Shown here in pieces: positions 8,352 to 17,329 of a stretch of 64,000 nt of DNA; position 1 is the stretch's first letter; the number at the start of each line of letters is the position of its first letter. A program made the translations under genes and the position numbers. Source of the DNA: Streptomyces sp. NK08204 (lineage in GTDB: Bacteria; Actinomycetota; Actinomycetes; Streptomycetales; Streptomycetaceae); assembly GCF_020400585.1 (NCBI RefSeq), contig NZ_JAINVF010000002.1, forward strand, positions 541,050 through 605,049, read 5' to 3'. A model generated the notes under the pieces. The model did not search any database, had not been told where the DNA came from, and saw only the letters and a list, made by a program, of their open reading frames with translations.

Positions 8352-8948
8352 TCAGTGGGGCCGGATGTTCCACCCCGCCACCACCGGGCGCCCGTGTTCC
8401 GTGCCGAGGCGGCCCAGTGAGCCGGTCGCGAGCTGGAACAGGGCGCCGTGCCGTGGGGGCAGGCCGAGGTGGCGGGCGGCGAGGACGCGCAGGAAGTGTC
8501 CGTGGGCGATCAGGAGGACGATGCCCTCCGTGTTGGCGAGGGCGGCCTCCGCCTTGGCCAGCACCCGGTCGGCTCGCTCGCCGACCTGCTCCGCGGTCTC
8601 CCCGGGATGCTCGGGGGGCCCGGGCGTGACCCCGTCCGTGAACAGGAACCAGTCCGGGCGGCTCCGCTGGATCTCCACGGTGGTCACGCCCTCGTAGCCG
8701 CCGTAGTCCCACTCGCGCAGGTCGGCATCGACCCGGGCGTCACTGATGCCGATGAGCTGCGCGGTCTCGCGGGCCCGTTGCAGGGGGCTGACGAAGGCCG
8801 CGCCGATCCTGTGCGAGCGGATCAGCGGCACCAGGCGGCGTGCCTCCTCCCGGCCGTGCTCGGTGAGGGGCACATCCGTCCAGCCGGTGTGCCGTCCGGA
8901 CCGCGACCACTCGGTCTCGCCGTGCCGGACGAGAAAGAGGTCACCCAC
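8352..8948 (-). CDS. Histidine phosphatase family protein
   Basis: Phosphoglycerate-mutase-like phosphatase of 198 residues. The catalytic LVRHGETEW motif is at residues 6-14 (RHGE, with the phosphorylated His), the second Arg is in SPLQRARETA, and the second catalytic His is in LLIAHGHFLRVLA near residue 152. The substrate is unknown: many relatives act on sugar phosphates or phosphonucleotides rather than phosphoglycerate. No clear operon partner; the neighbours on the same strand are 123-138 nt away. The preceding spacer (8229-8351) carries short GTGCCGTGCC-type direct repeats. Confidence 0.9.
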   Translation of the reverse strand: MGDLFLVRHGETEWSRSGRHTGWTDVPLTEHGREEARRLVPLIRSHRIGAAFVSPLQRARETAQLIGISDARVDADLREWDYGGYEGVTTVEIQRSRPDWFLFTDGVTPGPPEHPGETAEQVGERADRVLAKAEAALANTEGIVLLIAHGHFLRVLAARHLGLPPRHGALFQLATGSLGRLGTEHGRPVVAGWNIRPH

Positions 8949-9086
8949 GCCCGCGCCCTTCCCGCTCGCCCCGCTCGTCTGTCAGCACGGTGACACAGGG
9001 CGGCCCCGGCGCGCAGTGCGGAGTGCGCCGGACGGGCAGGCACCGGTGACTGCGCCGGGGGGCTTCTCCGCGATCATCCGGGCCGG

Positions 9087-10295
9087 CTACTGCCGGTACC
9101 CGGTCAGGAAGCGCCCGATCCGGCCGATGGCAGCCTCCAGGTCGTCGGCGTGCGGGAGGGTGAGGATACGGAAGTGGTCGGGGGCGGGCCAGTTGAAGCC
9201 GGTGCCCTGGACCACCTGGATCTTCTCGCGCAGCAGGAGGTCCAGCACGAACTTCTCGTCGTCGTGGATCTTGTGCACCTTGGGGTCCAGACGCGGGAAC
9301 GCGTACAGCGCGCCCCTCGGTTTCACACAGGACACGCCCGGGATCTCGTTCAGCTTCTCCCAGGCCACGTTCCGCTGCTCGTACAACCGGCCGCCCGGAG
9401 CGGCGAGTTCGCGGATGGACTGGCGTCCGCCGAGCGCGGCCTGGATGGCGTACTGCGCGGGGACGTTGGCGCACAGCCGCATGGAGGCCAGCATGGTGAG
9501 GCCCTCCAGGTAGTTCTTCGCGTGCTGCTTCGGGCCGGTCACCACCAGCCAGCCGGAGCGGAAGCCCGCCACCCGGTACGTCTTCGACAGACCGCAGAAG
9601 GTGAGGACCACCAGGTCCGGGGCGAGGGACGCGGCCGAGTGGTGCACGGCGTCGTCGTACAGGATCTGGTCGTAGATCTCGTCGGCGAACACCATCAGTC
9701 CGTGCCGGCGGGCGAGGTCGAGGATGCCCTCGACGACCTCCTTCGGATACACCGCGCCGGTGGGGTTGTTCGGATTGATGATGACCACGGCCTTGGTGCG
9801 ATCGGTGATCTTGGCGGCCATGTCCGCCAGGTCGGGGTTCCAGTCCGCCTGTTCGTCGCACAGGTAGTGGACCGCCTTGCCGCCGGCGAGTGTCGTCACC
9901 GCCGTCCACAGCGGGAAGTCCGGGGCGGGGATGAGGACCTCGTCCCCGTCCTCGACCAGTGCCTGCACGGCCATGGAGACCAGCTCCGAGACGCCGTTGC
10001 CGAGGAACACGTCGTCCACACCGACGTCCAGACCGAGGGCCTGGTAGCGCTGGGCGACCGCCCGGCGGGCGGACAGGATGCCCCGCGAGTCCGTGTAGCC
10101 GTGGGCCTGCGGCAGCATCCGGATCATGTCCTGGAGGATCTCCTCCGGGGCCTCGAAGCCGAAGGCCGCGGGATTTCCGGTGTTCAGGCGCAGGACGCTG
10201 TGGCCCGCCTCTTCGAGCGCGTTGGCGTGCTCGATCACCGGGCCGCGGATCTCGTAACAGACCTCGCTGAGCTTGTTCGACTGCCGGAACTCCAT
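9087..10295 (-). CDS. PLP-dependent aminotransferase, AlaA-like
   Basis: Class I/II fold-type I aminotransferase of 402 residues, closest in appearance to the AlaA glutamate-pyruvate aminotransferases. Visible elements: substrate-side LNTGNPAAFGF near 37-47, NPNNPTGAVY near 174, ADEIYDQILYDD, and the PLP-lysine motif CGLSKTYRVAGFRSGW near 240, with the final Arg in HFRILTLPH. It would make alanine from pyruvate in the cytosol. The gene is divergent from an HxlR regulator over an 81-nt spacer with two palindromes, so it is a likely target of that regulator. Confidence 0.93.
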   Translation of the reverse strand: MEFRQSNKLSEVCYEIRGPVIEHANALEEAGHSVLRLNTGNPAAFGFEAPEEILQDMIRMLPQAHGYTDSRGILSARRAVAQRYQALGLDVGVDDVFLGNGVSELVSMAVQALVEDGDEVLIPAPDFPLWTAVTTLAGGKAVHYLCDEQADWNPDLADMAAKITDRTKAVVIINPNNPTGAVYPKEVVEGILDLARRHGLMVFADEIYDQILYDDAVHHSAASLAPDLVVLTFCGLSKTYRVAGFRSGWLVVTGPKQHAKNYLEGLTMLASMRLCANVPAQYAIQAALGGRQSIRELAAPGGRLYEQRNVAWEKLNEIPGVSCVKPRGALYAFPRLDPKVHKIHDDEKFVLDLLLREKIQVVQGTGFNWPAPDHFRILTLPHADDLEAAIGRIGRFLTGYRQ

Positions 10296-10319
10296 GCGCC
10301 CCTCCGGAAACTCGTGTTG

Positions 10320-10354
10320 CTTGGTTTTACCAAGTAGGAGCTTGGAAAGTCCAA
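10320..10354. promoter_or_regulatory. Two TTGG-CCAA palindromes, HxlR operator candidate
   Basis: CTTGGTTTTACCAAG (10320-10334) and TTGGAAAGTCCAA (10342-10354) are two inverted repeats whose centres are 21 nt apart, two helical turns. They fill the divergent promoter region between the aminotransferase and the HxlR-type regulator. Side-by-side palindromes are the usual target of dimeric HxlR proteins, so I infer autoregulation and control of the aminotransferase. Confidence 0.65.
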
Positions 10355-10376
10355 CAACGCGTCTAGACTGCGTCGC

Positions 10377-11003
10377 ATGTCACCACGCCGAAGCTACGAC
10401 CAGTACTGCTCCGCAGCCCGCGCCCTCGACCTCGTCGGCGACCGCTGGACCCTGCTGATCGTCCGGGAACTGCTGGCCGGCCCCCGCCGCTACACGGACC
10501 TGCACGCGGACCTGCCCGGCGTCAGCACGGACGTACTCGCCTCACGGCTGAAGGACATGGAGCGTGACGGGCTCACCACCCGCCGCCGGCTGCCCCCGCC
10601 GGGCGCCGCGTACGTGTACGAACTCACCACGCGCGGGCGGGCGTTGCTGCCCGTTCTGCAAGCGCTGGGGGCGTGGGGGCAGGCCGAGCTGGGCGAGCGG
10701 CGGCCCACGGACGCGGTGCGTGCGCACTGGTTCGCGCTGCCGCTGCTGCGGGGCCTTGACGGCGAGGGTGTGGTGGAAGTCCGCCTGGAGGAAGGGGTGT
10801 TCCACCTCCACGTCGGTGCCGAGGAGGGGCCGCTGTACGGCGACGGGCCCGCGCCCGGTGCCGCCGATGCGCTGCTGGTGATGGACGCGGCGACCTGCGA
10901 GGCCGTCGCCCGAGGTGAGCTGGGCCTGCCGGACGCGGTACGGGACGGGCGGGTGACCGTGTCGGGGGACGGCGCGCTCGCCAAGGCATTGCGGGAGGCG
11001 TGA
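10377..11003 (+). CDS. HxlR-family winged-helix regulator with C-terminal SCP2-like domain
   Basis: 208-residue regulator. The HxlR winged helix occupies residues 1-100: YCSAARALDLVGDRWTLLIVRELLAGPRRYTDL, then VSTDVLASRLKDMERDGL, then the wing. The remaining ~100 residues resemble the sterol-carrier-like extension found in some streptomycete HxlR proteins (GVVEVRLEEGVFHLHVG), a possible ligand pocket. Start ATG at 10377. It is divergent from the aminotransferase, and the spacer holds a pair of palindromes. A bidirectional hairpin follows the stop. Confidence 0.9.
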   Translation: MSPRRSYDQYCSAARALDLVGDRWTLLIVRELLAGPRRYTDLHADLPGVSTDVLASRLKDMERDGLTTRRRLPPPGAAYVYELTTRGRALLPVLQALGAWGQAELGERRPTDAVRAHWFALPLLRGLDGEGVVEVRLEEGVFHLHVGAEEGPLYGDGPAPGAADALLVMDAATCEAVARGELGLPDAVRDGRVTVSGDGALAKALREA

Positions 11004-11063
11004 AACGGGCCGCCCGCCCCGGACTTGGCTCCCGGACCGCGCCGGGCGGGCGGTGGGCAAACG

Positions 11064-11089
11064 GAAGGCCCGCCGGTGGGCGGGCCTTC
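11064..11089. terminator. Bidirectional hairpin terminator
   Basis: Perfect 11-bp stem GAAGGCCCGCC (11064-11074) / GGCGGGCCTTC (11079-11089) with a GGTG loop, between the stops of the convergent HxlR gene and the secreted protein gene. Confidence 0.8.
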
Positions 11090-11101
11090 AGCTACGTCGG
11101 T

Positions 11102-11902
11102 TCAGACGCCCGGCGGCACCCGGGACGGGCGTCCCGAGCCGCGCGTGAGCGTGTATCCGCCGATTCCGGCGAGCGCGGCGAGCAGGCCGCCGACGCCGGT
11201 CCACACCCAGCGGTCGGTCCACCAGCCGGAGGACCAGCCGCCGTCGGGCTCGATGCTCGACAACACCGCCGACTTGGCGTCGCCGTCGTCCTTCTGCGAG
11301 GTGACGGCGATCCCGGGGACGAGCGGCTCGGCCAGTGAGCCGTCCACCGCCGCCGCGCCGCCCATGTCCTTGGAGTCGACACGGACGTGCGCGCTCACCT
11401 GCTGGCCCAGGTCGGAGGGGCCGAGGCCCGTCACCGTCAGCCGCAGGTAGTACGTGCCCGGCAGCGGGTCGTTCGCCCACGGCTCCGACCAGGCCCGCAC
11501 CGTACGCAGCACACAGGCCAGTTCGACCGAGGGGGTCCCCTGCGGGGCGGTGCGCGTCGCGGCGCCGTACTGGCAGGACTGGCGGCGCCGCAGACCGTCG
11601 TACACGTCGATCTGCCAGGTCTCGGCCCCGTGCGCCGAGGGGAGCTTCACCATCGCCTTGACGGTGGGCCGCTGGCCGGCATCCGCCGGGAACGACCAGT
11701 ACAGGTAGTCACCGGTCGCGGCGGACGCGGTGGCCTGCTGCCCCTGCTCGATCTCCGTCGCCGTACGGAACGAGGTGCCCGCCTGGGTGGGTGCCGTGCC
11801 GTCGGACGAGGCTCTGGGGGAGGGCGAGGAGTCGGCGGCGGCCGGTCCCGCGGCCAGCCCGAGCGCCAGCAGCGCGGCGCCCAGCACACGTGTGATACGC
11901 AT
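11102..11902 (-). CDS. Exported membrane-anchored protein, partner of VWA protein
   Basis: 266 residues. The N-terminal signal peptide MRITRVLGAALLALGLAAG ends at an Ala-x-Ala site near residue 24, and a C-terminal membrane helix (VWTGVGGLLAALAGIGGYTL) is followed by a short basic tail, so the ~210-residue domain lies outside the cell. That domain has paired Cys residues (RQSCQYG, ELACVLR) and a beta-rich look. I do not recognise a catalytic family. The ATG overlaps the stop of the VWA gene (TGATG), so the two are translationally coupled and probably act as a surface complex. Confidence 0.75.
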   Translation of the reverse strand: MRITRVLGAALLALGLAAGPAAADSSPSPRASSDGTAPTQAGTSFRTATEIEQGQQATASAATGDYLYWSFPADAGQRPTVKAMVKLPSAHGAETWQIDVYDGLRRRQSCQYGAATRTAPQGTPSVELACVLRTVRAWSEPWANDPLPGTYYLRLTVTGLGPSDLGQQVSAHVRVDSKDMGGAAAVDGSLAEPLVPGIAVTSQKDDGDAKSAVLSSIEPDGGWSSGWWTDRWVWTGVGGLLAALAGIGGYTLTRGSGRPSRVPPGV

Positions 11903-13173
11903 CAGTTCGTCCTCCAGACAGCGACCCGCCAACGCGACAGCCAACCCCACAGCAGACCCGCGAGGAAGCCGGCCAGCACCAGCGCGCCCAGCAGCCACCA
12001 GCCGCGCCCGAGGCCGAAGGCGGCCACGTCGCTCGCCTTGTCCGGCCCGTCCACCACGTCGACGGTCAGCTCCAGCGGCAGACCCGGCGTCGTCTTCACA
12101 CCGGCGGCCGGCGCGAAGGAGTTGCTGACCTGGAGGCACACCGTCTCGGCGGCGGCGCTGTCGTCGTCACTGTCGGGCCGCGGGTAGCGCAGGCCCGTGG
12201 AGGTGACGTCGGTGCGGCCGGTACCCGCCGCCTCGCCGCGCACGATCTCCCGGCCGTGCACGGTCACCGCCCGCAACAGCACACCGTAGTTCGGGTTGAC
12301 GGCCCGGTCGTCCGCCACGCTCACCGAAGCGCGCAGCTCCTGGCCGGGGTTGACGTCCACCTTGTACCAGCGCTGCCGTCCGAACTCCTCGCGGTCGGTG
12401 TACAGCCCGGACTTCAGTGAGGGCGCGCCGGCGCACTGCGCGGCGCCCTCGGTGGCCACCGGCGTCACCACCGGATCGGCGGCCCGGTCCACCAACTGAC
12501 CGACCCGGTCGCTCAGTTCTTCCTTGTGCCGTACGTCGGTGTAGGTGCCGCCGGTCGCGTCCGCGATGCAGCTGAGCTGGTCGCGGGTCTTGGCGTCCGG
12601 CACCAGGCCGAGCGTGTCGATGGTCAGCCCGATGCCCTTGGCGGCTATCTCCCGGGCCACCTCGCAGGGGTCCAGCGGCTGGCAGGTGTCCTCGCCGTCG
12701 CTGATCAGGACGATACGGCGGGTGCCGCCGTCGCCGCCGCTGACGTCGAGGTCCTGCGCGGCCTTCTCCAGCGCCGGCCCGATCGGCGTCCAGCCGGTCG
12801 GCGCCAGCGTGGCCACCGCCGTCTTCGCGTCGGTCCGGTCGAGGGGGCCGACCGGGTAGAGCTGCGCGGTGTCCTTGCAGCCGGTCCTGCGGTCGTTGCC
12901 GCGGTAGTTGGCGCCCAGGGTGCGGATGCCGAGCTGGACCTCCGAGGGGGTCGCGTCGAGCACCTCGTTGAACGCCTGCTTCGCCGCGGCCATCCGGGAG
13001 CCGCCGTCGATGTCCCGCGTCCGCATGGAACCGCTGACGTCCAGCACCAGTTCGACCTTGGGAGCGGGCTGCCCCGACTCGTCCGCCAGAGCCGGGGCGG
13101 GAACCGCGATCCCGGCCGTCAGGGCGGCGAGCAGCGCACAGACTCCCGCCGCCAGCCGTTGTCTTCTGATCAT
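11902..13173 (-). CDS. Secreted VWA-domain protein with C-terminal anchor
   Basis: 423 residues. A signal peptide (residues 1-30, cleavage after PALA) is followed by a von Willebrand A domain with an intact metal site: LVLDVSGSM near 43-51 (DxSxS), the Thr in GWTPIGPAL, and SDGEDT. A second Cys-containing beta domain (residues ~235-380) ends at a membrane helix (GWWLLGALVLAGFLAGLLWGW) with a basic cytoplasmic tail. Likely an adhesion- or protein-binding surface protein. It is coupled by stop/start overlap to the exported partner downstream. Ligand unknown. Confidence 0.88.
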   Translation of the reverse strand: MIRRQRLAAGVCALLAALTAGIAVPAPALADESGQPAPKVELVLDVSGSMRTRDIDGGSRMAAAKQAFNEVLDATPSEVQLGIRTLGANYRGNDRRTGCKDTAQLYPVGPLDRTDAKTAVATLAPTGWTPIGPALEKAAQDLDVSGGDGGTRRIVLISDGEDTCQPLDPCEVAREIAAKGIGLTIDTLGLVPDAKTRDQLSCIADATGGTYTDVRHKEELSDRVGQLVDRAADPVVTPVATEGAAQCAGAPSLKSGLYTDREEFGRQRWYKVDVNPGQELRASVSVADDRAVNPNYGVLLRAVTVHGREIVRGEAAGTGRTDVTSTGLRYPRPDSDDDSAAAETVCLQVSNSFAPAAGVKTTPGLPLELTVDVVDGPDKASDVAAFGLGRGWWLLGALVLAGFLAGLLWGWLSRWRVAVWRTN

Positions 13174-13263
13174 CGGCGGATCCTATTGATCACACGCACC
13201 GGGTGCCAAAACGGCAGGCGACCGACGCCGGAACGGCAGGCGTCCGGGGCCGTGCCGTCGGCC

Positions 13264-14007
13264 TCAGCCGCCGCTCGCCGTACCTTGGCCGAACAGCCCC
13301 GCCAGGCGAGCCCGGTACAGCACGGCGATGGTGAAACCGTCGGTGATCCGTCCGTCGGCCACCATCTCCTCCGCCTCGGCGGCCGTCACGGTGACCGCCC
13401 GCGTGATCGCCTCGCCCGTCTCCAGCCGGCCCACGCCGTCCACGCGGGCGGCGTAGAGCTGGACCTTGTGGCCCAGCAGGCCCGTGTCGGGGTGCACATC
13501 ACCGAGGGGGATCACCGCGGCAGGACGGGCGCTGATCTCCTCCTCCAGCTCCCGTGCCACGTTCTCCTCCGCCGTGGCGCCCGGATCACCGAAGCCCCGC
13601 ACCACCTCCCAGTGCCGGCTCCGGGTCGCGTGCCGGTAGTGCTCGATCAGCACGATCTTCCCCTCGAGGCCGAGCAGCGGCAGGACCACCACCCCGGCAG
13701 AGGCGTCCGGCGGTGGCAGGAGGCGGTCGTACAGGCCCAGCCGGCCGTCGGGGAAGCGCACCGGATCACGCAGGTACCACAGATAGCGGTTGGCCGACAC
13801 GATACCGGCCGGGACGGGGCGCGCCGCCGCCCTCAGGCGCGCCCACAGGGAGCCGAACAGGCCTTGGCGGCCTCGTGGTTGCTGGGCGGTCACATGACGT
13901 CGGGCAGCGCGGACCTGGGCCGGATCCGACAGGATCTCGATCGCCCCCGGGCAGTCGTTGCGGAACCATTCCGGAACGTCCCGGCGCAGGGCGTCGTACC
14001 GGTTCAT
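13264..14007 (-). CDS. NUDIX hydrolase, ADP-ribose pyrophosphatase-like
   Basis: 247 residues. The C-terminal ~140 residues form a NUDIX domain resembling ADP-sugar pyrophosphatases (VVVLPLLGLEGKIVLIEHYRHATRSRHWEVVRGFGDPGAT...). The Nudix box is partly degenerate: the Glu expected in G-x5-E is Ala, and the Gly after REUxEE is Ser (ARELEEEIS), although the metal-binding REx2EE is intact. The N-terminal ~85 residues are an extra region (MNRYDALRRDVPEWFRNDCPG...). It lies 51 nt downstream of the unknown membrane protein gene on the same strand, so the two probably form an operon. Substrate uncertain. Confidence 0.82.
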   Translation of the reverse strand: MNRYDALRRDVPEWFRNDCPGAIEILSDPAQVRAARRHVTAQQPRGRQGLFGSLWARLRAAARPVPAGIVSANRYLWYLRDPVRFPDGRLGLYDRLLPPPDASAGVVVLPLLGLEGKIVLIEHYRHATRSRHWEVVRGFGDPGATAEENVARELEEEISARPAAVIPLGDVHPDTGLLGHKVQLYAARVDGVGRLETGEAITRAVTVTAAEAEEMVADGRITDGFTIAVLYRARLAGLFGQGTASGG

Positions 14008-14058
14008 GGGGCGCTCGGCAGGCAGTGCAAAGACGTACTCCGTTCAGTACTCGGACCG

Positions 14059-15597
14059 TCAGTATTCCGGCAGGTCTTCGTTGTCCTGGGTGGTCGCCGA
14101 CGCCGTGGCCGTCGGGGCGGGGCCCGACGTGTCCCGGTAGCCGGGAAGGCGGCACACCAGGTCATGGAACTGCGACCATTCTCGTTCACTGGCCAGCCGG
14201 ACGGCGGCTATCTCGCGAGCGAACCGCTGTTCGCGCCGTCCGGGCGTCAGGTTGCGCAGCACCAGCTGCACCGAACCCGTCAGCGAGCCGCTCACGGCGA
14301 GCGGCAGGACCGAACCCGCGACCTCCCACACACCGTTGCCGCTGACGGCCGTGTACACGGCCGCGCCCACTGTGACGACGACCTCGACGACCGGATTCCA
14401 TGCGTTCGGCCGGGCGTGCCTGCGCTCCCGGGCCAGCGCGAGAATCTCCGAGTTGAGCTGCACATACCGGTCGAAGACCAGTCCGACGGAGTCGTGGAAC
14501 GCCTCCGGAGCGGCGGTCAGTTCGCCGAACGCCCGGATGTACGCGTTCCAGGCGGAGGTCTGCCGGAGCCGCCAGATGTCGTGCAGCGTCAGGGCGTTGA
14601 CCGCCGACGGCGTCAGATGGTCCTGCACGGTGGCGAAGGCCTGCCGCCGCAGGAACGTCAGCAGCTGTTCCGGATCCTCGACGAACCCCGCGGTGGTCCT
14701 GGCCTCGCGGGCCTCCTGGAGCGCCACGCGGCGCAGGCTGCCGACCGGGGTGAGCGGGTAACGTCCGAGCGCATCAGCCAGGTTGACGTTGTAGATCAGG
14801 TCCAGGAGCTGCTTTATCTCCGCGGCGAAGGGCTTGTCGCGGTCGTACCTGCCCTCCGCGACGTTCGTCCCCGGCACGGACACGAACTCCTCGTACAGGG
14901 CGTTGCGCACGACCGGCTGCCGGTGCACGCGCAGGTCGTTGCTGAAACCGACCACCTCGCCCAGCCGCCGCCCGAACCGGTCCGCGTCCTCGCCGGCCAC
15001 TCCTACCTGTGCGGCAAGGATGTCGATGTCCTTGGCCGTCAGCCCCTGGACCTTCTCGGCGAACGGCTGGAACAGCCGTAGCCGGGTGCGCTCCCGGTTC
15101 TCCTGGTCACCCGCTGAGTCGTCCCAGGACATGCGCACGCAGCGCACCCGGTCGGCGGCCGGCAGGCCCGCCAGCGTCTCCTGCCAGGCGGCGAAGCCCG
15201 CGTGCCGCTGGTGGAGATAGGCGGGCGGCTCCTCGCCGGGGTGCCGTTCGTTGAGCAGGAAGGGGACGATCGCCCCCGAGGCCAGGAGCCTCTGGTGGGC
15301 CGTGCGGGCCTCCCCGCCTTCCAGCAGGTCGCAGTTGATCGCGTCGTTGTTGTAGAGGTAGGCGCGGTTGATCACCACCTGGCTCGCGTTGATCAGACTG
15401 CGGAAGTACTCGGCCCGCACCTCCTGGACGCGCTGCTCGGCGACCTGGTCCAGGGAGCGGCCCTGTTCGATCATGTCCTTCGTGAGCTGCGCCGGAACCC
15501 ACTGGTTGTCCAGCGACTGTGCGATCACCGCCCCCGGCTCCAGCTGTTCGGGGCGGATCGGTGTCATCAGACCGTCACTGCTGTCGACGTCAGTCAT
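14059..15597 (-). CDS. Unknown protein with C-terminal membrane hairpin, paired with NUDIX gene
   Basis: I do not recognise this family. About 512 residues from the ATG at 15597, with AAAGCAGAAG upstream. A large soluble part (residues 1-390) contains SLINASQVVINRAYLYNNDAI and a HQRLLASGAIVPFLLNERHPG stretch. Two closely spaced hydrophobic segments near residues 395-445 (VVEVVVTVGAAVYTAVSG; VAGSVLPLAVSGSLTGSV) suggest a membrane hairpin, followed by a basic region and an acidic Pro/Thr tail. It is followed by a NUDIX hydrolase after 51 nt. The soluble-domain plus two-helix layout followed by a nucleotide hydrolase is reminiscent of sensor/effector pairs, but no activity can be assigned. Confidence 0.7.
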   Translation of the reverse strand: MTDVDSSDGLMTPIRPEQLEPGAVIAQSLDNQWVPAQLTKDMIEQGRSLDQVAEQRVQEVRAEYFRSLINASQVVINRAYLYNNDAINCDLLEGGEARTAHQRLLASGAIVPFLLNERHPGEEPPAYLHQRHAGFAAWQETLAGLPAADRVRCVRMSWDDSAGDQENRERTRLRLFQPFAEKVQGLTAKDIDILAAQVGVAGEDADRFGRRLGEVVGFSNDLRVHRQPVVRNALYEEFVSVPGTNVAEGRYDRDKPFAAEIKQLLDLIYNVNLADALGRYPLTPVGSLRRVALQEAREARTTAGFVEDPEQLLTFLRRQAFATVQDHLTPSAVNALTLHDIWRLRQTSAWNAYIRAFGELTAAPEAFHDSVGLVFDRYVQLNSEILALARERRHARPNAWNPVVEVVVTVGAAVYTAVSGNGVWEVAGSVLPLAVSGSLTGSVQLVLRNLTPGRREQRFAREIAAVRLASEREWSQFHDLVCRLPGYRDTSGPAPTATASATTQDNEDLPEY

Positions 15598-15702
15598 CTT
15601 CTGCTTTCGATGCTCTCGTGTCCGGCGAACGCCACAGGGATACACCGACGGGCCGTGAGGAGGGGGATGATGCCGCTTTTCGGCGAACAATACGAGCTGT
15701 AT

Positions 15703-17202
15703 TCAGGCCAGTGTCGTGAGCGGATTGGGCAGCCCCGTCCAGATGTCCCCCTGGTGCCCGGGTGACAGGCGCATGAGCGTCAACGCCTTGGCGGGGACCG
15801 GCCCGTGGCGCAGCGCCGTCAGGTCCGGCGTCGGCGGCAGGTCCGGTACGGCCGCTGCCAGGGCCGCGCCGAGGGCCGTGCCCGAGCCCGCGGTGCCGGC
15901 GAGGGCGCCGGCCACCAGGGAACCGAACAGCTTGCGGCGCAGGGCCGTTTCGTCGTCGGTGATCAGACGGCCCGTGAGGGCGGGCGGGGCGATGCCGTGC
16001 CGGGTGAGGCGGGCGGGGCTGATGCGGACGTCGGCGAGGTCGCGGTACACGAGGCGGACGGGGGTGTGGTCGGCCGCGAGGATCACGAGCAGGTTCTGGC
16101 CGTGGGCCTCCAGGGCCACTCCGAGGTCCAGCAGGCGCAGACCGACCGTGAGCGCGAGGCGGGCGAAGGCGGCCAGCCAGGCGGGGGAGTCGGGCAGCTG
16201 TGTCGTGGCGAGCGCGGCGACCGGCAGCACCCGCTCGCCCGGCCCCGCGTACACCTGCGGTGACTCCCGCAGCAGCGCGGCCAGATCGGGGGAGTGCGCG
16301 GTGGCCGCGCCCAGGGTGCGGGTGATGTGCAGCAGGCCGTCGGTGCGGGCGGCGAGATCCGTCGCGAAGGCGGACAGGGCCGCCGCCGCCTCGACCGAGT
16401 ACGCGGAGATGTCCCGCACCGAGGAGGTCAGCCGTGCGCTCAGCGCGGTCTTGACATGCGGTCCGTCCGGCAGGGCGAGGGTACGCAGGGACAGCAGCGG
16501 GTGCGCGGGCCGCCAGGGATCGTACGAGCGCTCCAGCGCGTGCGCCGCCTGCCACGGGTGCACCGGCAGCAACAGCCGCCCGCGCGCCCGCAGTTCCACC
16601 GGCCACCGCCCGCTCACCAGACACTCGTCGGACGGCACCGCCACGGTCCCCAGCCCCACCACCGGCCCGTGCTCGGGGCCGTACGCCAGCTGGTCCGCCA
16701 CCGAGAAGCCGGGCCGGGAACGGCAGTTGGGGTGGAAGGGATGGCCGTCCACCACCCGCTGTTCCCACTCCCAGCCCTGCGCGGGCCACTCCTTCGAGTG
16801 ATCCGCACCGGCCCGGGACAGGGCCAACGAGGCCACACTGTCGGCCAGTTCGGCCGCGAAGTCCGCCGCGTGCGGCACCGCGAGATCCGTCATCAGCCGC
16901 GCCGGATCGTCGTGGCGCTCCCGGCCCAGGCGGACGGCGGTGACGTAGGCGCTCGTCGCGTACGGGTCCGCGTGCGGTCCGTGCAGTGTGCGGCCGTCCG
17001 CGAGCCGTAGGGCGAGGCCGTGCGCCCCCCGCAGCCTGCCGGTGATCCACGGCAGCGGCTCGTGGGCGAGCGCCCGCCACAGGCGGCTCAGCACGGCCGC
17101 CCGGGCGCCCGGCAGCTCCGCCGCGTACCGGGGCAGCAGACCGGGCCGGACGGCCGCCAGCTCCTCGGCGATCCGGGCCTCGGCGGTGGGGGGACGGTGC
17201 AC
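15703..17202 (-). CDS. NIS siderophore synthetase (IucA/IucC family) 1
   Basis: ATP-dependent synthetase that condenses a carboxylate with an amine or hydroxamate in NRPS-independent siderophore assembly. 499 residues; the family signature HPFHPNCRSRPGFS lies near residue 153, the LLLPVHPWQAAH stretch near 212, and the C-terminal FhuF-like/palm region with ALEAHGQNLLVIL near 364 and the VYRDLADVRIS motif. GTG start at 17202. It is divergent from a second NIS synthetase with 127 nt between them. The expected hydroxylase, decarboxylase or exporter genes are absent from the immediate neighbourhood, and I see no iron-box palindrome in the spacer. Confidence 0.92.
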   Translation of the reverse strand: MHRPPTAEARIAEELAAVRPGLLPRYAAELPGARAAVLSRLWRALAHEPLPWITGRLRGAHGLALRLADGRTLHGPHADPYATSAYVTAVRLGRERHDDPARLMTDLAVPHAADFAAELADSVASLALSRAGADHSKEWPAQGWEWEQRVVDGHPFHPNCRSRPGFSVADQLAYGPEHGPVVGLGTVAVPSDECLVSGRWPVELRARGRLLLPVHPWQAAHALERSYDPWRPAHPLLSLRTLALPDGPHVKTALSARLTSSVRDISAYSVEAAAALSAFATDLAARTDGLLHITRTLGAATAHSPDLAALLRESPQVYAGPGERVLPVAALATTQLPDSPAWLAAFARLALTVGLRLLDLGVALEAHGQNLLVILAADHTPVRLVYRDLADVRISPARLTRHGIAPPALTGRLITDDETALRRKLFGSLVAGALAGTAGSGTALGAALAAAVPDLPPTPDLTALRHGPVPAKALTLMRLSPGHQGDIWTGLPNPLTTLA

Positions 17203-17329
17203 GGTCGGCTCCTCGGGTGCGCACTGCTCGGGGCAGGATTGTCACGTACGACAGACACACTGGCCGAGACCGGCTCCCATGGGCCTGGAGACCGGGCGCA
17301 GGCCGCGGTCGGTGCCGGACGAGGAACGA

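Noticed and set aside
12526..15081. A long plus-strand frame across VWA, NUDIX and unknown genes
   Set aside because: Overlaps three supported minus-strand genes and has no recognisable domain.
17203..17329. Search for a TTAGGTTAGGCTAACCTAA-type iron box between NIS genes
   Set aside because: No palindrome of that type is present.
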